NCBI GenBank assembly: GCA_951812715.1
Contig: OX638323.1
Span: 310,001-374,000, forward strand
Source: an uncultured Pseudohongiella sp.
GTDB lineage: Bacteria > Pseudomonadota > Gammaproteobacteria > Pseudomonadales > Pseudohongiellaceae
DNA: 64,000 nucleotides
Direction: 5' to 3'
This document shows positions 36,861 through 44,919 of this stretch, piece by piece; the first letter of the stretch is position 1, and each line of letters opens with the position of its first letter. A program made the translations under genes and the position numbers. Under the pieces are notes generated by a model. That model searched no databases and was not told the origin of the DNA. It worked only from the letters and a program-made list of their open reading frames with translations.

Positions 36861-37093
36861 GAATGGCGCTCTCCTTGGGTGAAAAAGTAAGGACCGCGGG
36901 ATCCGGCGGAGCCGGCCCGTGAGGCATTTGTCGATGGGAAAACTGAAGTAGCCGGGTGGCCTTGTCTGGCGGGAGTTGACCCGCCGATCGAGTCCACTGC
37001 TGGTTATTGCAACGGGAGTAATACTGACGCGCATCCCGATTCCTTTATTGATACGGTTCCAGAATAAACCTTCTAATCATGATTGTGCAAGCA

Positions 37094-37636
37094 TCAGCAG
37101 GCGGCGACCCGGAAACACCAGTGCCAGGGCTCGTAAGCGATGCCCCAGGAATTATCGCGCGGATAGCTCATGCTGAATCCAAATTTTTGTGCGTTACTTT
37201 CAAGCCATTGAAATGTCGAGGTATTTTCGAATTCTTCAGTGAGGACTTCGCAATCCGGCGCACCGATATCGAGCGCCCGGCCGGTATGATGTTCGCTATA
37301 TCCCGGCGCCGCGTTGACCGCGAGAATCTGCTCAAGCGATTGGCCGCGGGCAAGTTTCGCGGCAATCAGGTCATGCTGATATCGCGGGCTGCGCCAGGCC
37401 GAGACGAGAAACATCTCCACTTTCTCGCCGGCGGCATGCCGCTTCATCGCCGTCCAGGCTTGAAATGCCTCTTCGGTAAGTTGCTGGGGACGGTCGAAAC
37501 AATCCACTCCCGCCGACACCAGCCGATCCGGTACGACTTGCAAGGGCAGCGGGCATTGCCGACGGAAATCAGCGGCAATGCCGAGCGCCTGATGCAACTG
37601 ATCGATTTCCCCCTCGTAATCCGCCGGCTGGATCAA
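37094..37636 (-). CDS. M15 family D,D-peptidase (VanY-like)
   Basis: 180 residues. A zinc D,D-carboxypeptidase of the M15/VanY type: the zinc motif is SEHHTGRALDIG and the third ligand is in YEPWHW, close to the C-terminus. No signal peptide is visible, which is odd for a peptidoglycan-acting enzyme; a cytosolic role such as muropeptide recycling would fit, or the export signal is lost. It starts four bases inside the end of the upstream metallo-hydrolase gene (ATGA), so the two are coupled. Confidence 0.87.
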   Translation of the reverse strand: MIQPADYEGEIDQLHQALGIAADFRRQCPLPLQVVPDRLVSAGVDCFDRPQQLTEEAFQAWTAMKRHAAGEKVEMFLVSAWRSPRYQHDLIAAKLARGQSLEQILAVNAAPGYSEHHTGRALDIGAPDCEVLTEEFENTSTFQWLESNAQKFGFSMSYPRDNSWGIAYEPWHWCFRVAAC

Positions 37637-38496
37637 CGCGGATAGCTCTCGATGACCGTCTCGATCCAGCGCTGCTCGTTGATGAAGCCCTGACCCCAGG
37701 ATTCATATTCCGCTCCGAGCCCTTCGGCAACGATTTCCTCGGCGCTCATTTGCAGGGAACGGGACACCCGGATCGCGGTAGAGGTGTCCTTGATCATGTT
37801 GTGGAAGTCGAGCAGATCGCTCTTCGTGGCAAGCGGACCGTGACCGGGAATGACCTGAGTGTCATCGTCGATCCAGGATAGCACTTTTTCGAGATTGGAC
37901 AGATAGCCCTGCACCGTGCCGCCGCTGGCGATGTCCACGAAGGGGAAGCCGCCATTGAAGAAATGATCGCCCATGTGAATGACATTGGCGTCTTCAAACA
38001 ACACCACGCTGTCGGTATCGGTATGCCCCACCGGCATGTGAATCAGGGTAATGTCCGCGCCGTTGAAATGGATCGTGACATTGTCGTTGAAAGTTACCAC
38101 GGGCAATGCCATCGGCGGCGACTCGCCGTCGATCATGCGTAAGCGCACGTTTTCGTGCGCCACGATCACTCCGTCCGCTCCGAATTCCGCGTTGCCGCCG
38201 ACATGATCGCCATGGAAATGAGTATTGAGCACGAATTTCGGCGTGTCCGAGCCGAGTTCCTCGAGCGCGGCCCGGATGCGGCCCGCGAGCGGGGCGAACT
38301 GGTCATCGATGATGAGGACGCCGTCTTCGCCGGCGGACACGCCAATATTGCCTCCCCGCCCTACCAGCATGAAAATATTGCCGACCACTGGCACGGTTTG
38401 TATCGTGACATCGGCGAATGGATCATCCTGGGCATAAGCGCCAAGAGACAGGATTAGCGCAGTTGAGAAGATGATCGTTCGGATCGGATGTTTCAT
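37633..38496 (-). CDS. Periplasmic MBL-fold metallo-hydrolase
   Basis: 287 residues. A signal peptide (to AYA, about residue 22) followed by a metallo-beta-lactamase fold: NTHFHGDHVGGN, HMPVGHTDTDSVV, HMGDHFFNGGFPFVD and VIPGHGPLATKSDL. These match the group of secreted hydrolases related to quinoprotein-relay (SoxH-like) and B-type lactamase relatives; it should not be called a beta-lactamase without a test. The ribosome binding site is GAGGAG, six bases before ATG at 38496. It is coupled to the M15 peptidase gene by a four-base overlap. Confidence 0.88.
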   Translation of the reverse strand: MKHPIRTIIFSTALILSLGAYAQDDPFADVTIQTVPVVGNIFMLVGRGGNIGVSAGEDGVLIIDDQFAPLAGRIRAALEELGSDTPKFVLNTHFHGDHVGGNAEFGADGVIVAHENVRLRMIDGESPPMALPVVTFNDNVTIHFNGADITLIHMPVGHTDTDSVVLFEDANVIHMGDHFFNGGFPFVDIASGGTVQGYLSNLEKVLSWIDDDTQVIPGHGPLATKSDLLDFHNMIKDTSTAIRVSRSLQMSAEEIVAEGLGAEYESWGQGFINEQRWIETVIESYPR

Positions 38497-38566
38497 GAAG
38501 ACTCCTCGATAAATTGGCGGAAACGTTTTCATTATGCCACGGGACGCCGGACGGACAATGCCCGGA

Positions 38567-40093
38567 TCAATTCACTTCGATTGCGTGTTCTTCCGCGATT
38601 CGGCGGCGCCACATAGCCGGCCCCGATTTGTGTACCGATTCACCGTTGCAATCGACCGCGACGGTAACCGGCATGTCTTGCACTTCGAATTCGTGGATGG
38701 CTTCCATGCCCAGATCCTCGAAGGCAACAATGCGCGCCGCGCGGATGGCTTTCGATACCAGGTATGCCGCGCCGCCGACCGCGATCAGGTAGACCGCCTT
38801 GTGCCCGCGAATCGCGTCCACGCCCGCGGGGCCGCGTTCGGCCTTGCCTATCATGCCGAGAATGCCGGTGCGCTCGAGCAGATCAGCGGTGAACTTGTCC
38901 ATACGCGTGGCCGTGGTCGGCCCCGCGGGGCCGATAACTTCGTCGCGCACGGGATCCACCGGCCCGACGTAGTAAATGAAACGATTATTGAAATTGACTC
39001 CAGCGGGTAACGGCTCTCCCGCTTTGAGCATGTTGAGCAGGCGCTTGTGGGCCGCATCGCGGCCGGTCAGAAGAGTGCCGGATAGCAACAAAGTCTCGCC
39101 TGGCGTCCAGCTTGCGATTTCTTCCCTGGTAACGGTAGCGAGATCGATCTTGCGCGATCCGGAAGTCGGATCCCAATCCAGCACCGGCCAATGCTCCAGC
39201 GACGGCGGCTTCAATTCCGCGATACCGCTGCCGTCCAGCATGAAATGCGCGTGCCGCGTGGCCGCGCAATTGGGAATCATGGCCACCGGCAAAGACGCGG
39301 CGTGAGTCGGATAATCGAGAATCTTCGCATCCAGCACCGTAGTCAGACCGCCAAGCCCCTGGGCGCCGATGCCGAGCCGGTTGGCCCGCTCGACGATCTC
39401 CAACCGCAGTTTCTCTTTGGGGTTGCGCGGCCCACGCTGGCGCACTTCATGAATATCGATCGAATCCATTAATGCTTCCTTGGCCAGCAGCACCGCCTGC
39501 TCGGCAGTTCCGCCGACGCCGATGCCGAGCATTCCCGGCGGGCACCAGCCGGCGCCCATTCCAGGCAGTGTTTCAACTACCCAGTCCACCAGACTGTCGC
39601 TGGGATTTAGCATGGCCATGCGCGCCTTGTTCTCGGAGCCACCGCCTTTCGCGGCCAGCCGCACGCGTATCTTGGCTCCGGGAACCAGCCGGGTATGGAT
39701 TACCGCTGGCGTGTTGTCCCCGGTATTCCTGCGTTCGCCAATTGGATCGGCCAGGATAGAAGGCCGCAGCACATTGTCCGGCAGTCGATAGGCCCGGCGC
39801 ACGCCTTCGTTCACCATATCCGCTACCGCCATATCGCCTTCCCAGCGCACCTCCATCCCTATATCCAGAAATACCGTGACGATGCCGGTGTCCTGACAGA
39901 TGGGGCGTTTGCCTTCGGCGCAGAGGCGAGAGTTCACCAGTATCTGGGCCAAGGCGTCCCGGGCGGCGGGCGATTTTTCCTTTTCCCATGCCCCATGCAG
40001 CGCCGCGATGAAGTCTGGCGGATGGTAATAGGAGATATATTGCAGCGCGTCCGCCACGCTCTGGATCAAATCTTCATTTCGAATCAGCGTCAT
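38567..40093 (-). CDS. Class I fumarate hydratase (Fe-S)
   Basis: 508 residues. A heat-labile [4Fe-4S] fumarase of the FumA/FumB/TtdAB type, catalysing fumarate to malate in the TCA cycle. The alpha part shows RPICQDTGIVTVFLDIG, the cluster cysteines in GAGWCPPGMLGIGVGG and NCAATRHAHFMLDGSG, and the beta part shows GPTTATRMDKFTADLLERTGI. Length matches the single-polypeptide family. Start at 40093 (MTLIRNEDL). It is preceded by a small membrane-protein gene (43 bases). Confidence 0.94.
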   Translation of the reverse strand: MTLIRNEDLIQSVADALQYISYYHPPDFIAALHGAWEKEKSPAARDALAQILVNSRLCAEGKRPICQDTGIVTVFLDIGMEVRWEGDMAVADMVNEGVRRAYRLPDNVLRPSILADPIGERRNTGDNTPAVIHTRLVPGAKIRVRLAAKGGGSENKARMAMLNPSDSLVDWVVETLPGMGAGWCPPGMLGIGVGGTAEQAVLLAKEALMDSIDIHEVRQRGPRNPKEKLRLEIVERANRLGIGAQGLGGLTTVLDAKILDYPTHAASLPVAMIPNCAATRHAHFMLDGSGIAELKPPSLEHWPVLDWDPTSGSRKIDLATVTREEIASWTPGETLLLSGTLLTGRDAAHKRLLNMLKAGEPLPAGVNFNNRFIYYVGPVDPVRDEVIGPAGPTTATRMDKFTADLLERTGILGMIGKAERGPAGVDAIRGHKAVYLIAVGGAAYLVSKAIRAARIVAFEDLGMEAIHEFEVQDMPVTVAVDCNGESVHKSGPAMWRRRIAEEHAIEVN

Positions 40094-40136
40094 GGTGCGA
40101 GCTTCCCTGTAGCGGCCAAATACATGGGTTGGGAAA

Positions 40137-40496
40137 TCAATTCCTGGCAATGCGCGATCTGAATTTTCTTCGACCGATGGTCAAGGCCAAAAACAGCGCC
40201 AGCGCGGCCATAAAGGCCACGACCATGCCCGTTGCCAGGGCGGCGAGACCGCGCGCCGCCGCCCCCGGACCGGAAGCAATGCTGTCAAGAGCAATTGCCA
40301 TCAGGGCCGGCGCCGCCGCCTCTCCCTCGGTTCGCGGAAACACGGGAGTAAGAATCAATGCCGCCATGAATGTGCGCAGCAGCCATGCGGGCAATCTTCC
40401 TGACAAGCCGGCAAATTTCCAGAATACCAGGTAGAAAACCAGACTGGAGACCAGGTAAATGAACCAGATCAGAACATAATTCGTTTCACCAGTCAT
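40137..40496 (-). CDS. Small uncharacterised membrane protein
   Basis: 119 residues with three hydrophobic segments (about 5-25, 31-47 and 75-105) and a very basic end (GRRKFRSRIARN) that should be cytoplasmic. The central stretch is Ala/Gly-rich. I do not recognise the family. It lies between rnd and the fumarase gene on the same strand. Start at 40496 (MTGETNYVL) fits the first helix better than the upstream frame to 40535. Confidence 0.65.
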   Translation of the reverse strand: MTGETNYVLIWFIYLVSSLVFYLVFWKFAGLSGRLPAWLLRTFMAALILTPVFPRTEGEAAAPALMAIALDSIASGPGAAARGLAALATGMVVAFMAALALFLALTIGRRKFRSRIARN

Positions 40497-40551
40497 ATTG
40501 GCGCTTTCCCCTTGCTGGCAGCCCTCTGCCGACAAGCGTCATCATACCATG

Positions 40552-41718
40552 TCAACCTGCCGCATCTGCCCTCTCCTCCGGCAGTACGGCAGCCAGTACC
40601 GGAGCCAATATATCTTGCCGCCAGCCGCGCATGGCCTCCGGCCAATCGATCTTTCCCGTAGTCGCGTGAGAATGAACGAGTTGCTGCAATTGTTTCTTCT
40701 TGCCCAGCAATTCCGGACTCACCCCGATACGGTCTGCCTCGCCGTTCACCAACTTGCGGCACTTTTTCAGCATGTCGCGCTGGACATGATCAAGCGCGGC
40801 ATTGGTCCAGTTTTGTCGCGGCGGCTCCGGGGCGCTCGATGCCTGTTTGAGAAACTTCGTCAACTCTGGCGCAAAGCGATCGGCGAACTTCCGATTTTCC
40901 ACGGACGCCGACCGGATCGCGTCCGCGCTTATGGATTCGCCATGTTCCAGCCGCCGCGCAATCGCCAGCAGATCCCGGTCGCCGACCAGCCAGTTTCGCG
41001 GCAAGTCCCTTTTGCGGATTTCCCGTTCGCGCCAGAAACAAAGTTGCCGCAACAGGATCAGTCCGCGATCACTAAGCGAATTATGATCGTTGACTAACCG
41101 GTAGCTGTGCCACCAGCTTTGTGGAGCTTCGCTAAATTCCGCTCCGGCTAACAGCCGCCGACAATCCTCGGCGAACCAGCCTTGCGCATTTTTCGCGCAC
41201 AGGCGCGAACTGAGTAAATCTCGCAGTTCAGGCAAAAACCGCACATCTTCGGCCGCGTAGCGCAGTTGCGATGGGCGCAGCGGGCGTTGTAGCCAGTTCG
41301 ACCGGGTTTCCGACTTGGGCAATTCCACATCGCAGAATCTGCTTACCAGATCCCGGTAGCCAAGACTGAACCCGACGCCAAGGAAGGCCGCCGCCAATTG
41401 AGTATCAAACAAATCGGCCGGCGCCGCGCCAAGCAGACGGTAAAGCAGACCCAGATCTTCGCCGGCGGCGTGGATAACCACTTGCGTGTCCGTCAGCAGC
41501 CGCCGGCAAGGATCCCAGTCGGTTACGGCAAGTGGATCGACCACGAAGCAGCCGGATTCAACGCCGAATTGAAGCAGACCTACCTTGGCGTAAAATGTTC
41601 TGGTACGGATAAATTCCGTGTCCAGTCCGATGGCCGGCAACTCACCCCAGAGCGAACACAGTTCCCCGAAGCGGGCATTGTCCGTGACGTATTCGTAATT
41701 CGCGGCGGCGCCATTCAT
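40552..41718 (-). CDS. rnd: Ribonuclease D
   Basis: 388 residues. A 3'-5' exoribonuclease for tRNA and other small RNA 3' ends. DEDD motifs: AIGLDTEFIRTRTFYAKVGLLQF, IHAAGEDLGLLYRLL and the later YAAEDVRFLPEL. Two HRDC domains follow, the first with LQRLCFWRERE-type sequence. It is followed by the small membrane-protein gene and preceded by recR with four bases between. Confidence 0.94.
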   Translation of the reverse strand: MNGAAANYEYVTDNARFGELCSLWGELPAIGLDTEFIRTRTFYAKVGLLQFGVESGCFVVDPLAVTDWDPCRRLLTDTQVVIHAAGEDLGLLYRLLGAAPADLFDTQLAAAFLGVGFSLGYRDLVSRFCDVELPKSETRSNWLQRPLRPSQLRYAAEDVRFLPELRDLLSSRLCAKNAQGWFAEDCRRLLAGAEFSEAPQSWWHSYRLVNDHNSLSDRGLILLRQLCFWREREIRKRDLPRNWLVGDRDLLAIARRLEHGESISADAIRSASVENRKFADRFAPELTKFLKQASSAPEPPRQNWTNAALDHVQRDMLKKCRKLVNGEADRIGVSPELLGKKKQLQQLVHSHATTGKIDWPEAMRGWRQDILAPVLAAVLPEERADAAG

Positions 41719-41722
41719 TGCA

Positions 41723-42328
41723 TCAGGCGCGCTTCATGTTGGTACGCCCGGAAAAGGCATGCGCCAGCGTGCCGCCATCGGTGTATTCAAGTTCTCCGCC
41801 AACGGGAACGCCATGGGCGATTCTCGACACCGAGGCTTTCGCGTCGCGGAGTTGTTCGGCGATATACCATGCCGTGGCGTCGCCTTCCACGGTGGCATTG
41901 CAAGCCAGGATCACTTCCTCGAATCCGCCTTCGGCAACACGGTCGAGGAATAATTGAATACCGAGCTGTTCCGGACCGATGCCGTCGATCGGCGACAGAT
42001 GGCCCATCAGCACGAAGTAAACGCCGCGGTAGGCGCCGGCCTGTTCGATCGCCAGCACATCCGCCGGTGATTCCACCACGCAACAGAGTTTTGGATCCCG
42101 CGACGGATTGCCGCATATGCCGCAAACAGTTTCCTCGGTAAGATTGCGGCAGCGGCTGCAATTGCCAATTTTCTCCAGCGCGCCGGCCAATACTTCGCTT
42201 AGCCGCTGCCCACCCTGCCGATTTCTTTCCAGCAGATGCAGACTCATGCGCTGAGCCGATTTCCGCCCTACTCCCGGCAGGCAGCGGAAAGCTTCGATCA
42301 ATTCCTCGATCAATGGACTCGAATTCAT
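41723..42328 (-). CDS. recR: Recombination mediator RecR
   Basis: 201 residues. Acts with RecF and RecO to load RecA at gaps. The N-terminal helix-hairpin-helix ([13 protein letters not shown]), the zinc finger (Cys57, Cys60, Cys69, Cys72) and the Toprim domain ([13 protein letters not shown], then [14 protein letters not shown]) are complete. It follows ybaB and dnaX in the standard order. Confidence 0.97.
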   Translation of the reverse strand: MNSSPLIEELIEAFRCLPGVGRKSAQRMSLHLLERNRQGGQRLSEVLAGALEKIGNCSRCRNLTEETVCGICGNPSRDPKLCCVVESPADVLAIEQAGAYRGVYFVLMGHLSPIDGIGPEQLGIQLFLDRVAEGGFEEVILACNATVEGDATAWYIAEQLRDAKASVSRIAHGVPVGGELEYTDGGTLAHAFSGRTNMKRA

Positions 42329-42337
42329 GGGCGCGAC

Positions 42338-42658
42338 CTAGAACGGAAACTTGAAACCTTCCGGCAGACCACCAAAGCCTGCCATGCCGCGCATAGCCTG
42401 CTGGCCTTCAAGCTCGATCTTGCGTACCGCGTCATTGATCGCCGCGCAAATCAGATCTTCCAGAATTTCCTTGTCCTGGCGCGGCAGCGCGTCGTCGATT
42501 TCCACCGCTATCGCATCGAAGCGCCCGTTCATGCGAACTTTCACCGCTCCGGCCCCGGCCTGGCCTTCCACCACCAGCGCACCCAGATCCTGTTTGGCCT
42601 GCTCCATTTTGTCCTTGAGCTGTTTCGCCTGCTTCATCAGTTCATTAAAATCGGTCAT
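42338..42658 (-). CDS. ybaB: YbaB/EbfC family nucleoid-associated protein
   Basis: 106 residues. A small DNA-binding dimer that influences nucleoid structure. The family pattern is present: MKQAKQLKDKMEQAKQDLG, then GAVKVRMNGRFDA and LEDLICAAINDAVRK, with the Met-Pro-Gly-Phe-type tail (LPEGFKFPF). It overlaps dnaX by four bases, hence coupled. Confidence 0.96.
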   Translation of the reverse strand: MTDFNELMKQAKQLKDKMEQAKQDLGALVVEGQAGAGAVKVRMNGRFDAIAVEIDDALPRQDKEILEDLICAAINDAVRKIELEGQQAMRGMAGFGGLPEGFKFPF

Positions 42659-44154
42659 TTATCACCTCGCCCTGACAACGGGCTTACGCTTTCCCTGAGC
42701 ACCTTGCCGGAAAAGTGTTTTAGCATTTGCTGCACATTTCGATCTTTTTCAAACTTTGCGACAAGACCATCGGCCGGCTCAGTGTCCAGCTCGGGCTTGC
42801 CATTGCCCCCGTTTATCGGCGCGGCTCGCGCGATGCCCTCCCGCGCCTCCACGGCAGCCGCCGCCGGTTCGGCAGGCGCGGCGGCTTCGCTATTTTTCGC
42901 CGGCGAACGCTGATCTCGCTCCGGCGCGGCGGCTTCGCCATTTTTCGCCGGCGATTGCTGATCTCGCTCCGGCGCGGCGGCTTCGCCATTTTCCGCCGGC
43001 GAATGCTGATCTTGCTCCGGCGCGGCGCCGGTCGTTCCGGAATCACTCTGCCCCGCGACCGGTATTACGGGCTCGGGAGCGAATACGAGCATTCGCAACA
43101 ACAGCATCTCAAATGCCGCGCGCGCATCTCCCGGCAAGGCGAGCTCATCCCGGCCCTTGTTGCCGATCTGGTAATAGAGCTGAAGATCTTCGGCACTGAA
43201 TTTACCCGCCAATTGGAGAATTTCCTGCCGGTCCCCCAGGTTGTTATCGATCGCCGCGGGAAAAGCCTGTGCGATCGCCAGGCGATGCAAGGTGGAAAGC
43301 AGGCTGTCGAGAGTCTGGGAGTAGTCCGGAATCTGACCGGCCAGATTTTCGGAAATTTCAAGTACTGCTCGCAGATTCGCCGCAGCCATCGCTTCTAACA
43401 ACGCCAATACTTGCCGCTGGGGCGGGATGCCCAGCATTTCCACTACGGCTTCGGCGCCGATACTGCCCTGACAATAGGAAATCGCCTGATCGATCAGGGT
43501 CAGCGCGTCGCGCATGCTGCCGCCGGCGGCCGCAGCAATCTGCCAGAGAGCGTCCGGTTCATGGGCGATCTGCTCTTGCTCCAATACCGGCCCCAGATAT
43601 TTCACGATCGTATTCGGGCTAAGGTTCTTGAGATTGAACTGCAGGCAGCGAGAAAGAATCGTCACCGGCAGTTTTTGCGGATCGGTGGTGGCGAACAGGA
43701 ATTTTACGTGTTCCGGCGGTTCTTCCAGCGTTTTCAGCAAGGCATTGAAGCTGTGGGTGGACAGCATGTGTACTTCATCTATCAGATAGACTTTGAAACG
43801 CGCTCGGGCCGGAGCGAATTGCACGTTTTCCAGCAGTTCCCGGGTATCTTCCACCTTGGTGCGCGAGGCGGCGTCGATTTCATAGAGATCGAGCATGCGG
43901 CCTTGATTGATTTCGAGGCAGGCGCCACAGTTGCCGCAGGGATTCGAACTGACGCCCTGTTCGCAATTGAAGCATTTGGCCAGAATACGGGCCAGAGTCG
44001 TCTTGCCGGTTCCCCGGGCGCCGGTAAAGAGATAGGCATGATGGAGGCGCTGCCTATCGAGCGCATTGATCAGCGTCTTGAGAACATGCTCCTGGCCGGC
44101 AACCTGGCTAAAATTGCCTGGCCGCCATTTCCTGGCGAGTACCTGGTAGCTCAT
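42655..44154 (-). CDS. dnaX: DNA polymerase III tau/gamma subunit (short form)
   Basis: 499 residues. The clamp-loader ATPase: Walker A GARGTGKTT, four zinc cysteines in CFNCEQG...CGNCGAC, DEVHMLS (Walker B), and the sensor-1 region. After the collar domain (to about 370) comes a linker with three 16-residue repeats, then about 60 residues ending KFEKDRNVQQMLKHFSGKVLRESVSPL. That end resembles the terminal tail of E. coli tau (DNNIQTLRRFF...DEESIRPI), but the folded KH-like part of domain V before it is missing, so the protein is about 140 residues shorter than E. coli tau. I see no A-AAA-AAG slippery heptamer for a separate gamma. Confidence 0.95.
   Translation of the reverse strand: MSYQVLARKWRPGNFSQVAGQEHVLKTLINALDRQRLHHAYLFTGARGTGKTTLARILAKCFNCEQGVSSNPCGNCGACLEINQGRMLDLYEIDAASRTKVEDTRELLENVQFAPARARFKVYLIDEVHMLSTHSFNALLKTLEEPPEHVKFLFATTDPQKLPVTILSRCLQFNLKNLSPNTIVKYLGPVLEQEQIAHEPDALWQIAAAAGGSMRDALTLIDQAISYCQGSIGAEAVVEMLGIPPQRQVLALLEAMAAANLRAVLEISENLAGQIPDYSQTLDSLLSTLHRLAIAQAFPAAIDNNLGDRQEILQLAGKFSAEDLQLYYQIGNKGRDELALPGDARAAFEMLLLRMLVFAPEPVIPVAGQSDSGTTGAAPEQDQHSPAENGEAAAPERDQQSPAKNGEAAAPERDQRSPAKNSEAAAPAEPAAAAVEAREGIARAAPINGGNGKPELDTEPADGLVAKFEKDRNVQQMLKHFSGKVLRESVSPLSGRGDK
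42884..43027. repeat. Three tandem 48-base repeats within dnaX
   Basis: Three direct repeats of 48 bases (starts at 42884, 42932 and 42980) with few substitutions encode 16-residue units of the type AAAPERDQQSPAKNGE in the linker of DnaX. Each unit is charged and Pro/Ala-rich, so it is probably disordered. Repeats keep frame, which argues against random decay and allows length change by slippage. Confidence 0.9.
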
Positions 44155-44252
44155 GCTGGCCTATCGTCGCATCGCCGTCCGGCCGAATGCGAACAAATTA
44201 CGGGATTTCCCCGGTACCCCCGCGCGGGGAGTTTTTCGCTTGCGAATTGAGT

Positions 44253-44364
44253 GGTAGCCCTTGCCAGCCACGCCACGGCACATGCATCAGTTACTACCGT
44301 TGCTCCCTTCCGGGCCTGGCGGGGTTCATAACCTGTCATTGCGCGGGGACCGGCAAGAGTTACC
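44253..44364 (-). ncRNA. ffs: Signal recognition particle 4.5S RNA
   Basis: Read on the minus strand, the region has the conserved SRP apical hairpin (GCCAGGCCCGGAAGGGAGCA, with the GGAA tetraloop-type core and symmetric loop). The two ends pair: GGTAACTCTTGCCGG near the 5' end and CTGGCAAGGGCTACC at the 3' end, making a 112-base hairpin, the size of bacterial 4.5S RNA. It pairs with Ffh to target membrane proteins. The position just upstream of dnaX-ybaB-recR is typical for Gammaproteobacteria. Ends are set by the terminal helix. Confidence 0.93.
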
Positions 44365-44420
44365 ATGGGGAATACTATCACGACCTTGGCGTAGATGGCT
44401 TCGATCCGTCACCGCCGGGC

Positions 44421-44580
44421 CAGGGAGTGTGCAGCGGACGCTGTAAATACGGTCCAGCCGCCAAGCACAGCTTGGCGTCGTTCCGACTGCGCATGAAGCT
44501 GCGCTTCATAAACGCTTGCCTACACCCCTGTACGCTTCGGGCTCGACATCCTGTCTCGCACGCCCGCTGCACACTCCCTG
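44421..44580. repeat. Hairpin-rich repeat element with perfect 17-base ends
   Basis: The 160-base element is bounded by perfect 17-base inverted repeats (44421-44437 and 44564-44580, CAGGGAGTGTGCAGCGG and its complement). Inside are two perfect 7-base hairpins with 3-base loops: 44460-44476 (GCCAAGC ACA GCTTGGC) and 44493-44509 (ATGAAGC TGC GCTTCAT). No open frame is convincing. It resembles intergenic repeats I recall from other Gammaproteobacteria that carry a GCTGTAAATAC start. Confidence 0.75.
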
Positions 44581-44629
44581 ACCCGACGGCGACTCACGTT
44601 GTGCAGACACACGCCCACTTCCGGCCCCT

Positions 44630-44806
44630 CCCCTTGTCATTCTGCGCGTAGCGAAGCGGAGTCGCAGAATCTGCCTGGGTCTCGCACCACCCCAAAGAGA
44701 TTCCGCGACAAAATGGCAGGATTGCCATTTTGGACGGCGTGTAACGCCGCCCCACAGGGGCGAGGGGCATGGATGCCCCGAGTCACTTCGCGCGGAATGA
44801 CAGGGG
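44630..44806. repeat. MITE-like repeat element with imperfect inverted ends
   Basis: The 177-base stretch is bounded by imperfect inverted repeats of about 18 bases (CCCCTTGTCATTCTGCGCG at the left; CGCGCGGAATGACAGGGG at the right). It holds several hairpins: 44709-44732 (perfect 10-base arms around GGAT), 44736-44748 and 44764-44779 (GGGGCAT GG ATGCCCC). No transposase or open frame is inside. Such structured units are known as dispersed non-autonomous elements in Gammaproteobacteria. Confidence 0.7.
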
Positions 44807-44919
44807 TCAGGCAGGTAGGGCAGCGAATTGAGGTTTCTGGTACAAGATGCTCAAGAAGCCGTGGACTTGCGGCGGTGGCGCCGTTTATTCTCCCAACGAG
44901 TGGAAAAAGGGCTGGAGCT

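Noticed and set aside
37633..38496. Metallo-beta-lactamase (antibiotic resistance) call
   Set aside because: The fold is right but the group is broad; secreted MBL hydrolases of this type are mostly not lactamases, so only the hydrolase class is given.
42884..43027. Short tandem repeats considered as a CRISPR array
   Set aside because: The units are contiguous without spacers, lie in frame within dnaX, and no cas genes are present.
42655..44154. Programmed frameshift producing gamma from dnaX
   Set aside because: No A-AAA-AAG slippery heptamer with a following hairpin is seen; A-runs near the repeats are too short.
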